Notes under the pieces: generated by a model
What the model saw: only the letters and a program-made list of their open reading frames with translations
Told to the model about the DNA's origin: nothing
The model's database searches: none
DNA from: Bacteroidales bacterium
GTDB lineage: Bacteria; Bacteroidota; Bacteroidia; Bacteroidales; BM520
Length of the DNA stretch: 15,079 bases
Assembly (NCBI GenBank): GCA_028701815.1
Contig: JAQVPY010000036.1
Span: 1-15,079, forward strand
Direction: 5' to 3'
Shown here: positions 1 to 7,649 of the stretch, piece after piece
How positions within the stretch are numbered: the first letter of the stretch is position 1
How the letters are laid out: the number at the start of each line of letters is the position of its first letter
Made by a program: the position numbers and the translations under genes

Positions 1-1
1 T

Positions 2-643
2 GCAGCAAACCTTAAAAAATGCGTTAAGACATTCTTCGCAGTAGTTAAAAATGAACTCAGCGCTGTTGAACCTGATATGGAAATAGGCGTCAAAAAAACA
101 GCTATGCCGGAATATATGATGGATGCTAAAACACAGCTGAATCTTATCAGAAGTATTATAGCTTGCCCGAATGGCGTTATCAGAATGAGCAACAGCATGC
201 CGGGACTGGTGGAAACTTCCAGCAACCTCGCTATTGTCCATTCTACAGATAAGACCATCGAAGTAAAATGCCTTCTCCGTAGCTCGGTAGATTCCGCAAA
301 AGATGCCCTCGCTGCAGATATTAAAGCCGTTTTCGACCTCGCAGGAGCAAAAGTAGAGTTCGCAGGCGCTTATCCGGGATGGAAACCTAATACCGACTCC
401 GAAATTCTTAATCTCGCCCTCGATATCTATAAGAAGAACTTTAATAAAGAAGCTAAAATTACTGCCGTTCATGCAGGTCTCGAATGCGGTATCCTCGGTG
501 CTAAATATACCAACTGGGATATGATCTCCTTCGGACCAACTATCCGTCACCCACATAGCCCCGACGAAAAAGTTAATATTAAATCCGTCGGCGATTTCTA
601 TAAACTCCTGATTCTGTTGGTGGGAAATGCTCCGGTAAAGTAA
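2..643 (+). CDS. pepD: Aminoacyl-histidine dipeptidase, C-terminal part (PepD, peptidase family M20C)
   Basis: This gene is cut by the left edge of the window. The reading frame is open from base 2, so the visible 213 residues are the C-terminal part of a protein that is usually about 480-490 residues long. The ATG at 77 is an internal Met, not the start. The family consists of cytoplasmic zinc dipeptidases that cleave Xaa-His (carnosine-like) and other dipeptides. The strongest evidence is the C-terminal block with HAGLECG (visible residues 157-163), DMISFGP and HSPDEKV. The His of HSPDE (visible residue 185) corresponds to the C-terminal metal ligand of PepD enzymes. The remaining metal ligands lie outside the window. 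No strong terminator follows; the next gene has its own promoter. The family call is secure, but the dipeptide specificity cannot be read from the sequence. Confidence 0.93.
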   Translation, partial: AANLKKCVKTFFAVVKNELSAVEPDMEIGVKKTAMPEYMMDAKTQLNLIRSIIACPNGVIRMSNSMPGLVETSSNLAIVHSTDKTIEVKCLLRSSVDSAKDALAADIKAVFDLAGAKVEFAGAYPGWKPNTDSEILNLALDIYKKNFNKEAKITAVHAGLECGILGAKYTNWDMISFGPTIRHPHSPDEKVNIKSVGDFYKLLILLVGNAPVK

Positions 644-682
644 AATTAAATAATTTTTGAAAAAATGTTCTGCAAAACATCA

Positions 683-709
683 TTGTTTAAAAAAAAACAT
701 CTATCTTTG
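683..709 (+). promoter_or_regulatory. Bacteroidota-type promoter of rpmH
   Basis: A -7 box TATCTTTG (702-709) matches TAnnTTTG exactly. A TTG-containing upstream element lies at 683-685, with a 16-nt spacer that is rather short. An A-tract fills the spacer. Transcription would start near 714-716, giving a leader of about 15 nt before the rpmH ATG at 730. Confidence 0.75.
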
Positions 710-729
710 CAGTCCAAAATTGAGTAGCT

Positions 730-885
730 ATGAAGAGAACATTTCAACCCTCGAGACGCAAGAGAGTCAACAAACACGGTTTCAGACAGAGAATGTCAAC
801 CGTAAACGGTAGAAGAGTGTTGGCTGCAAGAAGAGCCAAAGGAAGAAAAAGACTTACCGTATCATCTGAAAGAGTCGGTAAATAA
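730..885 (+). CDS. rpmH: 50S ribosomal protein L34
   Basis: This 51-codon gene encodes ribosomal protein bL34, a small basic protein that binds 23S rRNA in the large subunit. The product begins MKRTFQPSRRKRVNKHGF and contains the family pattern of RMST-NGRRVLAARRAKGRKRL, ending in ERVGK. The length is slightly above the usual 44-50 residues because of a short C-terminal extension, which is common in Bacteroidota. It has its own promoter (683-709) and terminator (912-948), so it looks like a single-gene transcription unit. The classical neighbour rnpA (RNase P protein) does not follow; a HAD phosphatase gene does. Identity is essentially certain. Confidence 0.97.
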   Translation: MKRTFQPSRRKRVNKHGFRQRMSTVNGRRVLAARRAKGRKRLTVSSERVGK

Positions 886-911
886 CGACGCTTTTTATTA
901 TAAAATAAAAA

Positions 912-948
912 CGAGGAGATTGCCGAAAGTAGTCTCCTTGTTTTGTTT
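912..948 (+). terminator. Rho-independent terminator after rpmH
   Basis: Inverted arms 912-919 (CGAGGAGA) and 933-940 (TCTCCTTG) form an 8-bp stem with one G-T pair and a 13-nt loop. A T-rich tract (TTTTGTTT, 941-948) follows immediately. It lies 26 nt after the rpmH stop and 12 nt before the next ATG, so some read-through may feed the downstream operon. Confidence 0.8.
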
Positions 949-960
949 ATACGCTTGAAT

Positions 961-1482
961 ATGAAAAACTTAGAAAATATATCCAAGATTAAATGCTTTA
1001 TCTTCGATTACGATGGAGTGCTCTCAGATGGTAAATTTTATATGCTCCCCGATGGAGAAGGTCTTCGCTGCTCAAGCGTAAAAGACGGTTATGCTATTCA
1101 TCACGCAGTTAGACAGGGATATAGAGTCGCCGTCATCTCCGGCGGAACAGGGATAAATATGCAGAAACGTCTCAACTATATCGGTGTAAAGGATGTCTTT
1201 CTCGGAGCTTCAAGTAAAATAGATACTTTCGACGATTATCTTATCTCAAATGATTTGAATACCGAAGAGGTATTGTATATGGGAGACGACATCCCCGATT
1301 ACGAGGTTATGAAAAAGTCCGGAATCGCCGCCTGTCCCTCCGATGCAAGCGTGGAAATCAAGCGTATATGTCATTATATTTCTCCTTTTAAAGGAGGTAA
1401 CGGCTGCGTGAGAGATGTTATCGAACAGGTGATGAAATCTCAAGGGAAATGGATGGATTCGGAAACAGCTTTTAAATGGTGA
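961..1482 (+). CDS. kdsC: HAD-superfamily phosphatase, KdsC-like (3-deoxy-D-manno-octulosonate 8-phosphate phosphatase)
   Basis: The predicted product has 173 residues, the size of the compact cap-less KdsC enzymes, which act as cytoplasmic tetramers. KdsC removes phosphate from Kdo-8-phosphate before activation to CMP-Kdo for lipopolysaccharide. Motif I is FDYDGVLSDG with nucleophile D16 and acid/base D18. Motif II is the VISGG around S60. The motif III Lys is probably K86 (ASSKID), and motif IV is GDDIPD (108-113). The C-terminal stretch SPFKGGNGCVRDVIEQV is typical of Bacteroidota members. I chose the ATG at 961; an in-frame TTG at 943 lies in the terminator T-tract and is unlikely. The gene heads a four-gene operon with maf, surE and lpxB, and lpxB fits an envelope role. 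A relaxed-specificity HAD phosphatase is the alternative. Confidence 0.85.
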   Translation: MKNLENISKIKCFIFDYDGVLSDGKFYMLPDGEGLRCSSVKDGYAIHHAVRQGYRVAVISGGTGINMQKRLNYIGVKDVFLGASSKIDTFDDYLISNDLNTEEVLYMGDDIPDYEVMKKSGIAACPSDASVEIKRICHYISPFKGGNGCVRDVIEQVMKSQGKWMDSETAFKW

Positions 1483-1485
1483 AAT

Positions 1486-2076
1486 ATGTTGGATTTAAAG
1501 AATAGGAATATAATTCTCGGCTCTATTTCTCCAAGGAGAAAACAGCTGATGCAGTTGATGGATATTCCGTTCTCGTGTGTGGATTCGCATTATAAGGAAT
1601 CTTTTGGCGCTCACGTCTCTCCTGAAGAGACAGTGTCTAATATGGCCCTCGGTAAAAATAATGCCATAATCTCTTCCTGCAGTGACAACGATATTGTAAT
1701 TACAGCTGATACTATAGTCTGTTTGAACGGAACCGTGATGGGAAAACCTAAAGATGTTGCGGGAGCAAAAATAATGCTTAAGATGCTTTGCGGAAATTGT
1801 CATACGGTAGTTACCGGAGTGTGTATTGCAGATAAAAAGAAAAAGGATATCTTTACGGTTAATACCGATGTATGGCTAAAAAAGTTAGAGGATGTCGAGA
1901 TAGACTATTATGTTAACAGATATAATCCTGTAGATAAGGCCGGAGCTTACGGAATACAGGAATGGATAGGTGTCGTCGGAATAGAAAAGATAAACGGACC
2001 ATATTTTAATGTTATGGGTCTGCCGACACAATTATTGTATGAACACTTGAAAAAATTTATTGATGATAGAGAATAG
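1486..2076 (+). CDS. maf: Maf-family nucleoside triphosphate pyrophosphatase (dTTP/UTP type)
   Basis: The 196-residue product matches Maf/YhdE proteins, which hydrolyse dTTP, UTP and modified nucleotides to the monophosphate plus pyrophosphate as housecleaning enzymes. Visible signatures are the N-terminal SPRRK (15-19, usually SPRR), ADT (74-76), GKP (86-88) and DKAGAYGIQ (150-158), followed by NGPYFNVMGLP (170-180). The DKAGAYGIQ block favours the YhdE (dTTP/UTP) branch over YceF (m7GTP). The ATG at 1486 lies 3 nt after the upstream HAD stop. The 3' end overlaps surE by 14 nt, so translation is probably coupled. The family call is firm; the substrate preference is inferred. Confidence 0.93.
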   Translation: MLDLKNRNIILGSISPRRKQLMQLMDIPFSCVDSHYKESFGAHVSPEETVSNMALGKNNAIISSCSDNDIVITADTIVCLNGTVMGKPKDVAGAKIMLKMLCGNCHTVVTGVCIADKKKKDIFTVNTDVWLKKLEDVEIDYYVNRYNPVDKAGAYGIQEWIGVVGIEKINGPYFNVMGLPTQLLYEHLKKFIDDRE

Positions 2077-2830
2077 ACCTTATATTGTCATTTCAAATGA
2101 CGATGGGATCAATGCCCCCGGCATTCATTTACTTGCCGATATCGCCGCAAAATTCGGCGACGTATTGGTGATGGCTCCTGAACGAGAGCATTCGGGACAA
2201 AGTCATGCAGTTACCGTAAAAACCCCTCTGCAGGCACATTTTATCGAGAAAAAAGGAAATATAACCTATTATTCATGCTCGGGGACACCTGTAGATAGTG
2301 TCAAACTTGCTATAAAGACATTTGCTGAACGTAAGCCCGATCTCGTCCTTGCAGGTATTAATCACGGCACTAATGTGGGCGTGAATGTGTTCTATTCCGG
2401 AACTGTCGCTGTCGCCATAGAAGCCGTATTTGAAGGAATCCCCTCAATAGCTTTTTCCATAGATAACCATTCTCGAAAGGAGGACATCTCTGCTATGTTG
2501 CCTTATGTGGAGAAAATGATCCGCGTCGCCCTCGAAAATACCATGCCGGCCAATTGTTGCTGGAATGTCAACGCTCCTTTTAACCCTGAAGGTGGTCTGA
2601 AAGGAATCAAAGTGTGCTCTATGTCGCAGGGCTCCTGGCACGACTTTTATGAAAAACGCATCAACCCCATGGGCGAGCCATATTATTGGATCTTCGGCGA
2701 TTATTCCGACGACAGCACCTCCGAAATAACCGATTTTGCTGCTATACAAAACGGATATGTGGCCCTGGTGCCTATATCCATAGATGTTACCAATTATACG
2801 GAACGGATAAAATTATCTTCCCTTTTCTAA
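2063..2830 (+). CDS. surE: 5'/3'-nucleotidase SurE
   Basis: SurE is a divalent-metal phosphatase acting on nucleoside 5'- and 3'-monophosphates, linked to nucleotide balance and stationary-phase survival. The 255-residue product has the metal-binding NDDG (12-15), the APEREHSGQS block (39-47), SGTPVDSVKLAI (73-84) and GINHGTNVGVNVFYSGT (98-114), all hallmarks of the family. I chose the ATG at 2063, which starts MIENRPYIVISNDDG; the TTG one codon upstream would add a single residue. The gene overlaps maf by 14 nt and shares one base with the lpxB start (TAATG). The key active-site motifs are intact and nothing suggests degradation. Confidence 0.95.
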   Translation: MIENRPYIVISNDDGINAPGIHLLADIAAKFGDVLVMAPEREHSGQSHAVTVKTPLQAHFIEKKGNITYYSCSGTPVDSVKLAIKTFAERKPDLVLAGINHGTNVGVNVFYSGTVAVAIEAVFEGIPSIAFSIDNHSRKEDISAMLPYVEKMIRVALENTMPANCCWNVNAPFNPEGGLKGIKVCSMSQGSWHDFYEKRINPMGEPYYWIFGDYSDDSTSEITDFAAIQNGYVALVPISIDVTNYTERIKLSSLF

Positions 2831-3927
2831 TGAAATACTACCTGATATCCGGAGAAGCCTCTGGCGATATTCACGGCGCCAACCTCGTTCATCAGATAAA
2901 AGAACTTGATGACAAGGCCGTTATTAGAGCCTGGGGAGGAATGAACCTTAAAAAAGAAGGCGCTTCTATAGTTAAGGATATTAATGAGATGTCGTTTATG
3001 GGCTTTGTGGAAGTCTTCCTCGGACTCTTCAAAATATTACGACTGCTTAAATTGTGCAAGAAGGATATTCTGTCTTTTAATCCGGATGTCGTGATCCTTA
3101 TCGATTATCCGGGCTTCAACCTGAAAATTGCAAAGTTCGCACATAAACACAACTTTGAGGTGATCTATTATATCTCCCCGCAAATCTGGGCATGGCACAG
3201 ATCTCGCGTGTATACCATTAAAAAGTATGTCGATATGATGATCCCTATCTTGCCTTTCGAGAAAGATTTTTATAAGAAATATGATGTAAATGTGGAATAC
3301 TTCGGACATCCGCTTATCGATGAACTGATTAAATATGAGAATGTTATCTACGATACTGAAAAAAAACACGTAGCATTGCTGCCCGGTTCAAGAAAATCCG
3401 AAATATCCAAAATGCTCCCCGTATTTTGCGAAACGGCACGCATGTTCCCTGAAGAGAAATTTGTCGTGGCAAGCATGTCTATCCATGCCTGCTCCTATTA
3501 TGAAGACCTGCTGAAGAATAAACCCCTGAATCTTGATATCGTCGTCGATCAGACTTATAAAGTGCTCGCAAACGCTAAGGCCGCCTTGGTTACCTCCGGA
3601 ACTGCCACCCTCGAAACAGCTATCTTCAGGGTGCCTCAGGTCGTGTGCTATAAAACTAATGCAATCTCTTTCCTGCTCGCTAAAAGACTGTCGAAGGTGA
3701 GATATATCTCCCTTGTGAACCTTATTCTTAACAGACAACTTATAGCGGAACTTATTCAAAATAACTGCAATAAGAACTATATCGCTAACGAACTCAACAG
3801 ATTGCTCCATGATGACGAATACTGCCGCGTTATTGAAAACGGCTATTCGGAACTTATGAGTATTCTCAATAGCGCAGGAGCTTCAAAAAGGTCGGCAGAA
3901 GCCATAGTTACTTATTTACTAAAATAA
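2830..3927 (+). CDS. lpxB: Lipid-A-disaccharide synthase
   Basis: LpxB is a peripheral inner-membrane GT19 glycosyltransferase that joins UDP-2,3-diacylglucosamine and lipid X to make the tetra-acylated disaccharide of lipid A. The 365-residue product has SGEASGD (7-13), DYPGFN (92-97), SPQIWAW (116-122), FGHPL (158-162) and LLPGSR (183-188). Near the C-terminus come the TSGTATLE nucleotide-binding motif and an LAKRLSKVRYISLVNL segment, all matching the E. coli enzyme. The frame extends upstream inside surE to 2686, but the motif-bearing N-terminus begins at the ATG at 2830, which overlaps the surE stop by 1 nt. Its length is slightly shorter than the E. coli protein (about 380). It is the last gene of the operon, and a new promoter follows within 10-40 nt. 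Confidence 0.95.
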   Translation: MKYYLISGEASGDIHGANLVHQIKELDDKAVIRAWGGMNLKKEGASIVKDINEMSFMGFVEVFLGLFKILRLLKLCKKDILSFNPDVVILIDYPGFNLKIAKFAHKHNFEVIYYISPQIWAWHRSRVYTIKKYVDMMIPILPFEKDFYKKYDVNVEYFGHPLIDELIKYENVIYDTEKKHVALLPGSRKSEISKMLPVFCETARMFPEEKFVVASMSIHACSYYEDLLKNKPLNLDIVVDQTYKVLANAKAALVTSGTATLETAIFRVPQVVCYKTNAISFLLAKRLSKVRYISLVNLILNRQLIAELIQNNCNKNYIANELNRLLHDDEYCRVIENGYSELMSILNSAGASKRSAEAIVTYLLK

Positions 3928-3935
3928 GTTAAAAA

Positions 3936-3967
3936 TTGTCCGAATCGCTTTAAATAGCTTATTTTTG
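3936..3967 (+). promoter_or_regulatory. Bacteroidota-type promoter of the T9SS substrate gene
   Basis: The -7 box TATTTTTG (3960-3967) fits TAnnTTTG. The upstream TTG at 3936-3938 is separated by a 21-nt spacer. The inferred start near 3973 leaves an A/T-rich leader of about 25 nt before the ATG at 3999. The promoter begins only 9 nt after the lpxB stop. Confidence 0.7.
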
Positions 3968-3998
3968 CAATAATTTAATTAATATTAATTGTTTTTTT

Positions 3999-5915
3999 AT
4001 GAACAAAAATTTATTTAAGACATCAGCAGTCGCTATTTTAGCACTCGTGTCATTCGTTTTGACGGCACAAGATTGTCCGGCTCCGACAAATCTTTCTGCC
4101 GAAGCCACTGATTCATACATCCTTCTTTCTTGGACAGCTCCGGAAAATGAAAGTGCTGTAGACTTGTCATGGTCGGGTACCTATAATAATAATGGTGTCG
4201 GAACAGGTAGCGCTGCCGACTTTTGCTGCGCTCACAAATGGGCTTCAAGTGAACTCTCCAACTATGTGGGTTGGAAACTTGTCTCTATTTCTTTTACTCC
4301 TCATCAAACTACAAGCGCGTTTGCTATCAGAACATGGACAAGTACTACGGCTACCCCCGCAAACCTCGTTTTAGACCAGACTGTCGGAACTGTTACTGCA
4401 GGTACCATGAATACTGTAACTCTCGAAAGTAATGTCTATATTGAAGCAAACCTTAACTTCTGGTTCGGCTATAGAGCTCAACCTACTACCGGCCACCCCG
4501 CAGGCGTTGACGCCGGTCCGGCTTTGACAGGTCAGGGTGATGCAATGCTTTTTAATGGCGAATGGACAACATTGTCAGATCTCGGTCTTAATTATAACTG
4601 GTGCATCGTCGCAACTGTAGAAGATGAAGGCGGAAAAACCGCTAACCTCGTTTTATCAGATGGTAAAATGAATGAAACAACAGGTACTTTCAGCGCTGAA
4701 AACAATAACGTCTTAAGTGTCGCTAAAGCTCAGTCGATACAACGCGGACCTAAGAGCGTTTATACTAACTTTAATATTTATCGTGATGGTAGCCTCCTCG
4801 TTGAAGATTTTCAGGGAACAAGCTATATCGATGCTAACCTCGAAGAAGGCACTTATTGCTATACAGTAACCACACTTTGCGGTACGGGCAACGAAAGCAA
4901 TCCGTCAAATGAAGCTTGCGCTGATATCGCCGGCTCATGCAGCAGCCCAACAGGATTATCTGCTGTTGCAGATAGCCCTAATGTTCTCGTCTCCTGGATG
5001 GCTTCTGCAAGTGCTAATAAGGAATTATCACATTGCGCCGAACCGTCAGACTTCTATGGAATGACAAATGAAAACTCAAATTCTTATGCATTGCGTATGC
5101 ATAGTTACGAACTTTCTTCTCTCGCAGGTGCTTATATTACAAACGTAAGCTTTGCCTTAGGAGTCTCTCTGGATTCATACGTAGTTAGAATATGGGAAGG
5201 CTCCCCGGATGCTTTAACCCTCGTGTATGAACAACCTATCACAGGTGTTATCATAGCCCAGTATTGGAATGATGTATTGTTGACTGAGCCCTATCAAATT
5301 GACGGCACTAAAGACGTTTGGATCGGCTATACAGCCGGAACAGTACCCGGAAGTACTTATCTCTTCGGCGTTGATGAAGGAACTCCTTTCTTCAATGATG
5401 CAAGCTATGTTATCTCCGGTACTACCCCAATGGAATTATCTTCTATTGGCTTATCCAAGAATTTATGTATAAAGGCATTCGCAGAAGTCGACGGTATTAC
5501 TTATAATGTATATCGTGACGGCGTTAAAGTAGCAAACAATATCGACGCCCTTACATATCTCGACGAAAATCTCACCTCCGGTCATTATTGCTATACAGCT
5601 ACAACTAACTGCGTTAACGGCGAAAGCGACCCTTCCAATGAGTCTTGCGCCAACGTTACTAACGTAGGTATTGAAACCGCTAATTCTGATTTCTCGGTAG
5701 CACCAAACCCCGCTAACAATAACGTGAGAATCGCAGGTGATAACATGGAATCAGTCATGATTTACAATGCACTCGGACAAGTTGTTGAAACAGTCAGAGT
5801 TTCAGGTAACACCGTAAATGTTAATACCGGTAATTATGCTGCCGGCGTTTATTCAATCCGTATCCAAACCGTAAACGGTACTGCAGTTTCAAAACAATTG
5901 GTTGTAACTCACTAA
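3999..5915 (+). CDS. Secreted protein with two split-FnIII repeats and a T9SS type A sorting domain
   Basis: I do not recognise a named gene. The 638-residue product starts with a Sec signal peptide (about 1-23). Two long repeats follow (about 26-310 and 314-555). Each opens like a fibronectin type III domain (CPAPTNLSA...LLSWTAP and CSSPTGLSA...VLVSWMAS). Each then carries a 160-180 residue beta-rich stretch and resumes with FnIII-like sequence (NIYRDGSLL and NVYRDGVKV, then YCYTV/YCYTA). Repeat 1 has an extra linker (about 210-254). Six cysteines sit in equivalent places: 26/314, 77/346, 202/490, 287/531, 294/538, 307/550. The tail has APNPANNNVRI (568-578), YNALGQ (589-594) and YAAGVYSIRI (613-622), a standard type A T9SS sorting signal. 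The protein is therefore probably exported across the outer membrane and surface-anchored or released. An adhesin-like or glycan-binding role is inferred only; no catalytic motif is visible. Confidence 0.88.
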   Translation: MNKNLFKTSAVAILALVSFVLTAQDCPAPTNLSAEATDSYILLSWTAPENESAVDLSWSGTYNNNGVGTGSAADFCCAHKWASSELSNYVGWKLVSISFTPHQTTSAFAIRTWTSTTATPANLVLDQTVGTVTAGTMNTVTLESNVYIEANLNFWFGYRAQPTTGHPAGVDAGPALTGQGDAMLFNGEWTTLSDLGLNYNWCIVATVEDEGGKTANLVLSDGKMNETTGTFSAENNNVLSVAKAQSIQRGPKSVYTNFNIYRDGSLLVEDFQGTSYIDANLEEGTYCYTVTTLCGTGNESNPSNEACADIAGSCSSPTGLSAVADSPNVLVSWMASASANKELSHCAEPSDFYGMTNENSNSYALRMHSYELSSLAGAYITNVSFALGVSLDSYVVRIWEGSPDALTLVYEQPITGVIIAQYWNDVLLTEPYQIDGTKDVWIGYTAGTVPGSTYLFGVDEGTPFFNDASYVISGTTPMELSSIGLSKNLCIKAFAEVDGITYNVYRDGVKVANNIDALTYLDENLTSGHYCYTATTNCVNGESDPSNESCANVTNVGIETANSDFSVAPNPANNNVRIAGDNMESVMIYNALGQVVETVRVSGNTVNVNTGNYAAGVYSIRIQTVNGTAVSKQLVVTH

Positions 5916-5938
5916 TCGTTAATAGTATACTAAAAAAA

Positions 5939-5965
5939 GCAGACCAATCGGTCTGCTTTTTTTTT
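5939..5965. terminator. Bidirectional rho-independent terminator
   Basis: A perfect 7-bp stem GCAGACC (5939-5945) / GGTCTGC (5950-5956) has a 4-nt loop AATC. A-tracts precede it (5932-5938) and T-tracts follow (5957-5965), so it can stop transcription from both sides and the stem extends with A-T pairs. It separates the convergent T9SS-protein and comEC genes; its T-tract reaches into the comEC stop codon (5964-5966). Confidence 0.92.
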
Positions 5966-7571
5966 ATCCTGTGATGCCTTGGTAGAATGAGACTAAAATG
6001 CTTATTATCAAGATGTTCATCAAGAACCTGACCCTTTTCGCCGAGAATCCGTCTCCAATAGAAATCTTTATTAATACTATTGCCATCAAATATATTACTA
6101 CTTGAGCTATTGCGAAGTTGCTTATAATACTCACAGAATGTGGAATGGTCTCAATAAACTTTACAGCCCCCTCCATTATGTGAATGAATTTGTAAAATAT
6201 TACTCCGATGATGTTGTTGAGTATAACTATATCCGCAGGTGCAATTATTAAAAGCATTATGCCCAGATATAATATTATTGTCGTAAGAGGAATTACTATA
6301 AGGTTGGTGAGTAAAAAATAGTTTGAGAAGGTGTTGAAGTAATGAATCAATACGGGCGTCAGCAGTAATTGAACGGATATTGACACTGATAATATTCCCC
6401 AAGCCTTTTTGAAGAGATATGTTATTATCCTGCTTCTGCAATGTATCTTATCACTGATGCCGCTTATCGCCGGCTGAAAGATAATGATGCCGAGAACTGC
6501 GGTGTACGACAACTGAAAACCTATGTTAAAGATGATGTCAGGATTACACATCGTCATTATCAGCGCGGAACCGCATAAGCTGTTTGTGATATTTGTGTCA
6601 CCTCCTGTCAACTGACTGATAATAATAAAAGAGATCATCAGCGATGCTCGCGTGACAGAGGGTGAAAAACCTGTAATGGCCGCATAAAACCATAATATAC
6701 TCAGTTGAATGACAGGAGATATATACTTACTGATAAAGCCATTTCCTAAAGGTCTTAAGAGGAGTGTGATAAGGAGAAATAACGTAGTTACATGCAGTCC
6801 CGATACACATAATACATGTATTCCACCCGAGGCACTAAAACTCTGTCGCGTTTCTGGCGACAGATCGTTGTTTCCGAGGATAATGGCGCCGGCGATGGAA
6901 TAATCGGTGTCATTGCAGGCATACCGTTTTAAAACAGACAGAAGGTATTTTCTGGTTTTTGCTATTTTGCTTGTCGGTGATTGGGATTTTGTTTTTAAAG
7001 TCACATAGTCGCCGTCTTTACAATAGCATGAATAGCCGATTCCGTTTCTATAGCAGTATCTCTTAAAGTTAAAGTCGTTTTTATTTTGGGGGGCTTTTAC
7101 TGTTTTTATCTTGTTACCGGTTATAATGATGTCTCCTTTTTTTAACGAGCATGTGCTATCTTCTTTGATATACATATATATATGTGGAATATTTGTATAT
7201 ACCGAGTCGAGGAGTATACATTTCATCCTGAAATTTTCACCTTTTTGTTCGGGGTCGGAAACGATTTTCATTAAACTCGTTTCCGGGAAGACGTATTCGT
7301 CGGCAAGATAGAAAGGAACGTTAGTGCGCAGTTGCAGACAAGAGCCGAGGATGAAACAAATTATCAGGGGGAGGATAAAGGAGAGGAGAGCGCAGTGTTT
7401 CTTTATTATCCGGGAAAAAAGTGCCAAAGGTATTATAATTCCTATGCAGCATAAGTTGATAACAGCCACGGTTTTATCGTCGAGAATAATATTTTGGCAT
7501 ATTAAAGAACCCAATATTAGCGGGATAATCATCTTAGCGGAAGCGAAATAAAATGGGGTATTCTTTGTCAT
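5964..7571 (-). CDS. comEC: ComEC/Rec2-family inner-membrane protein, short form
   Basis: ComEC forms the inner-membrane channel for single-stranded DNA uptake in transformation. The 535-residue product starts with membrane segments (about 11-80). A soluble DUF4131/OB-like region follows (about 90-195), with the typical NDFNFKRYCYRNGIGY (165-180). The Competence membrane domain then begins with FSASGGIHVLCVSGLHV (245-261), the best family signature, and continues with multiple hydrophobic helices to residue 535. Full-length ComEC proteins of many phyla end in a metallo-beta-lactamase-like domain. None is present here, and no HxHxDH motif is seen. The ATG at 7571 gives a normal N-terminus. The gene ends inside the bidirectional terminator and is transcribed alone; I found no clear TAnnTTTG box upstream. 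Natural competence cannot be concluded from this gene alone. Confidence 0.87.
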   Translation of the reverse strand: MTKNTPFYFASAKMIIPLILGSLICQNIILDDKTVAVINLCCIGIIIPLALFSRIIKKHCALLSFILPLIICFILGSCLQLRTNVPFYLADEYVFPETSLMKIVSDPEQKGENFRMKCILLDSVYTNIPHIYMYIKEDSTCSLKKGDIIITGNKIKTVKAPQNKNDFNFKRYCYRNGIGYSCYCKDGDYVTLKTKSQSPTSKIAKTRKYLLSVLKRYACNDTDYSIAGAIILGNNDLSPETRQSFSASGGIHVLCVSGLHVTTLFLLITLLLRPLGNGFISKYISPVIQLSILWFYAAITGFSPSVTRASLMISFIIISQLTGGDTNITNSLCGSALIMTMCNPDIIFNIGFQLSYTAVLGIIIFQPAISGISDKIHCRSRIITYLFKKAWGILSVSISVQLLLTPVLIHYFNTFSNYFLLTNLIVIPLTTIILYLGIMLLIIAPADIVILNNIIGVIFYKFIHIMEGAVKFIETIPHSVSIISNFAIAQVVIYLMAIVLIKISIGDGFSAKRVRFLMNILIISILVSFYQGITG

Positions 7572-7592
7572 GGTTTTTATATTAATTCCAAT

Positions 7593-7629
7593 TTTGTCGC
7601 AAGTGTTACCTTAAATATTACTAAATTTG
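7593..7629 (+). promoter_or_regulatory. Possible promoter of the response-regulator gene
   Basis: A -7 box TAAATTTG (7622-7629) fits TAnnTTTG. The nearest TTTG upstream is at 7593-7596, with a 25-nt spacer that is longer than usual, so the upstream element is doubtful. The leader to the ATG at 7650 would be about 15 nt. Confidence 0.5.
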
Positions 7630-7649
7630 CATTCTAATCATGAAAAGTT

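Noticed and set aside
665..680. Small inverted repeat ATGTT / AACAT after pepD
   Set aside because: It is only 5 A/T-rich pairs with no T-tract directly after it, and sits just upstream of the rpmH promoter; too weak for a terminator.
950..957. TACGCTTG as a -7 box for the kdsC-maf-surE-lpxB operon
   Set aside because: It has one mismatch in the TTTG core, lies 3 nt before the ATG and has no upstream element at the right distance.
943..960. TTG start giving six extra N-terminal residues for the HAD phosphatase
   Set aside because: It lies in the terminator T-tract and adds residues not typical of the family; the ATG at 961 fits better.
744..986. 80-residue minus-strand open frame across rpmH
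   Set aside because: It is antisense to rpmH and the terminator, with no recognisable domain and no promoter; it is a shadow frame.
2686..2829. N-terminal extension of lpxB inside surE
   Set aside because: The added residues show no LpxB similarity, and the family N-terminus MKYYLISGEASGD begins exactly at 2830.
3388..3810. 140-residue minus-strand frame antisense to lpxB
   Set aside because: It lies fully inside a conserved gene on the other strand and resembles no known protein; the same holds for the other long antisense frames in maf, surE and def.
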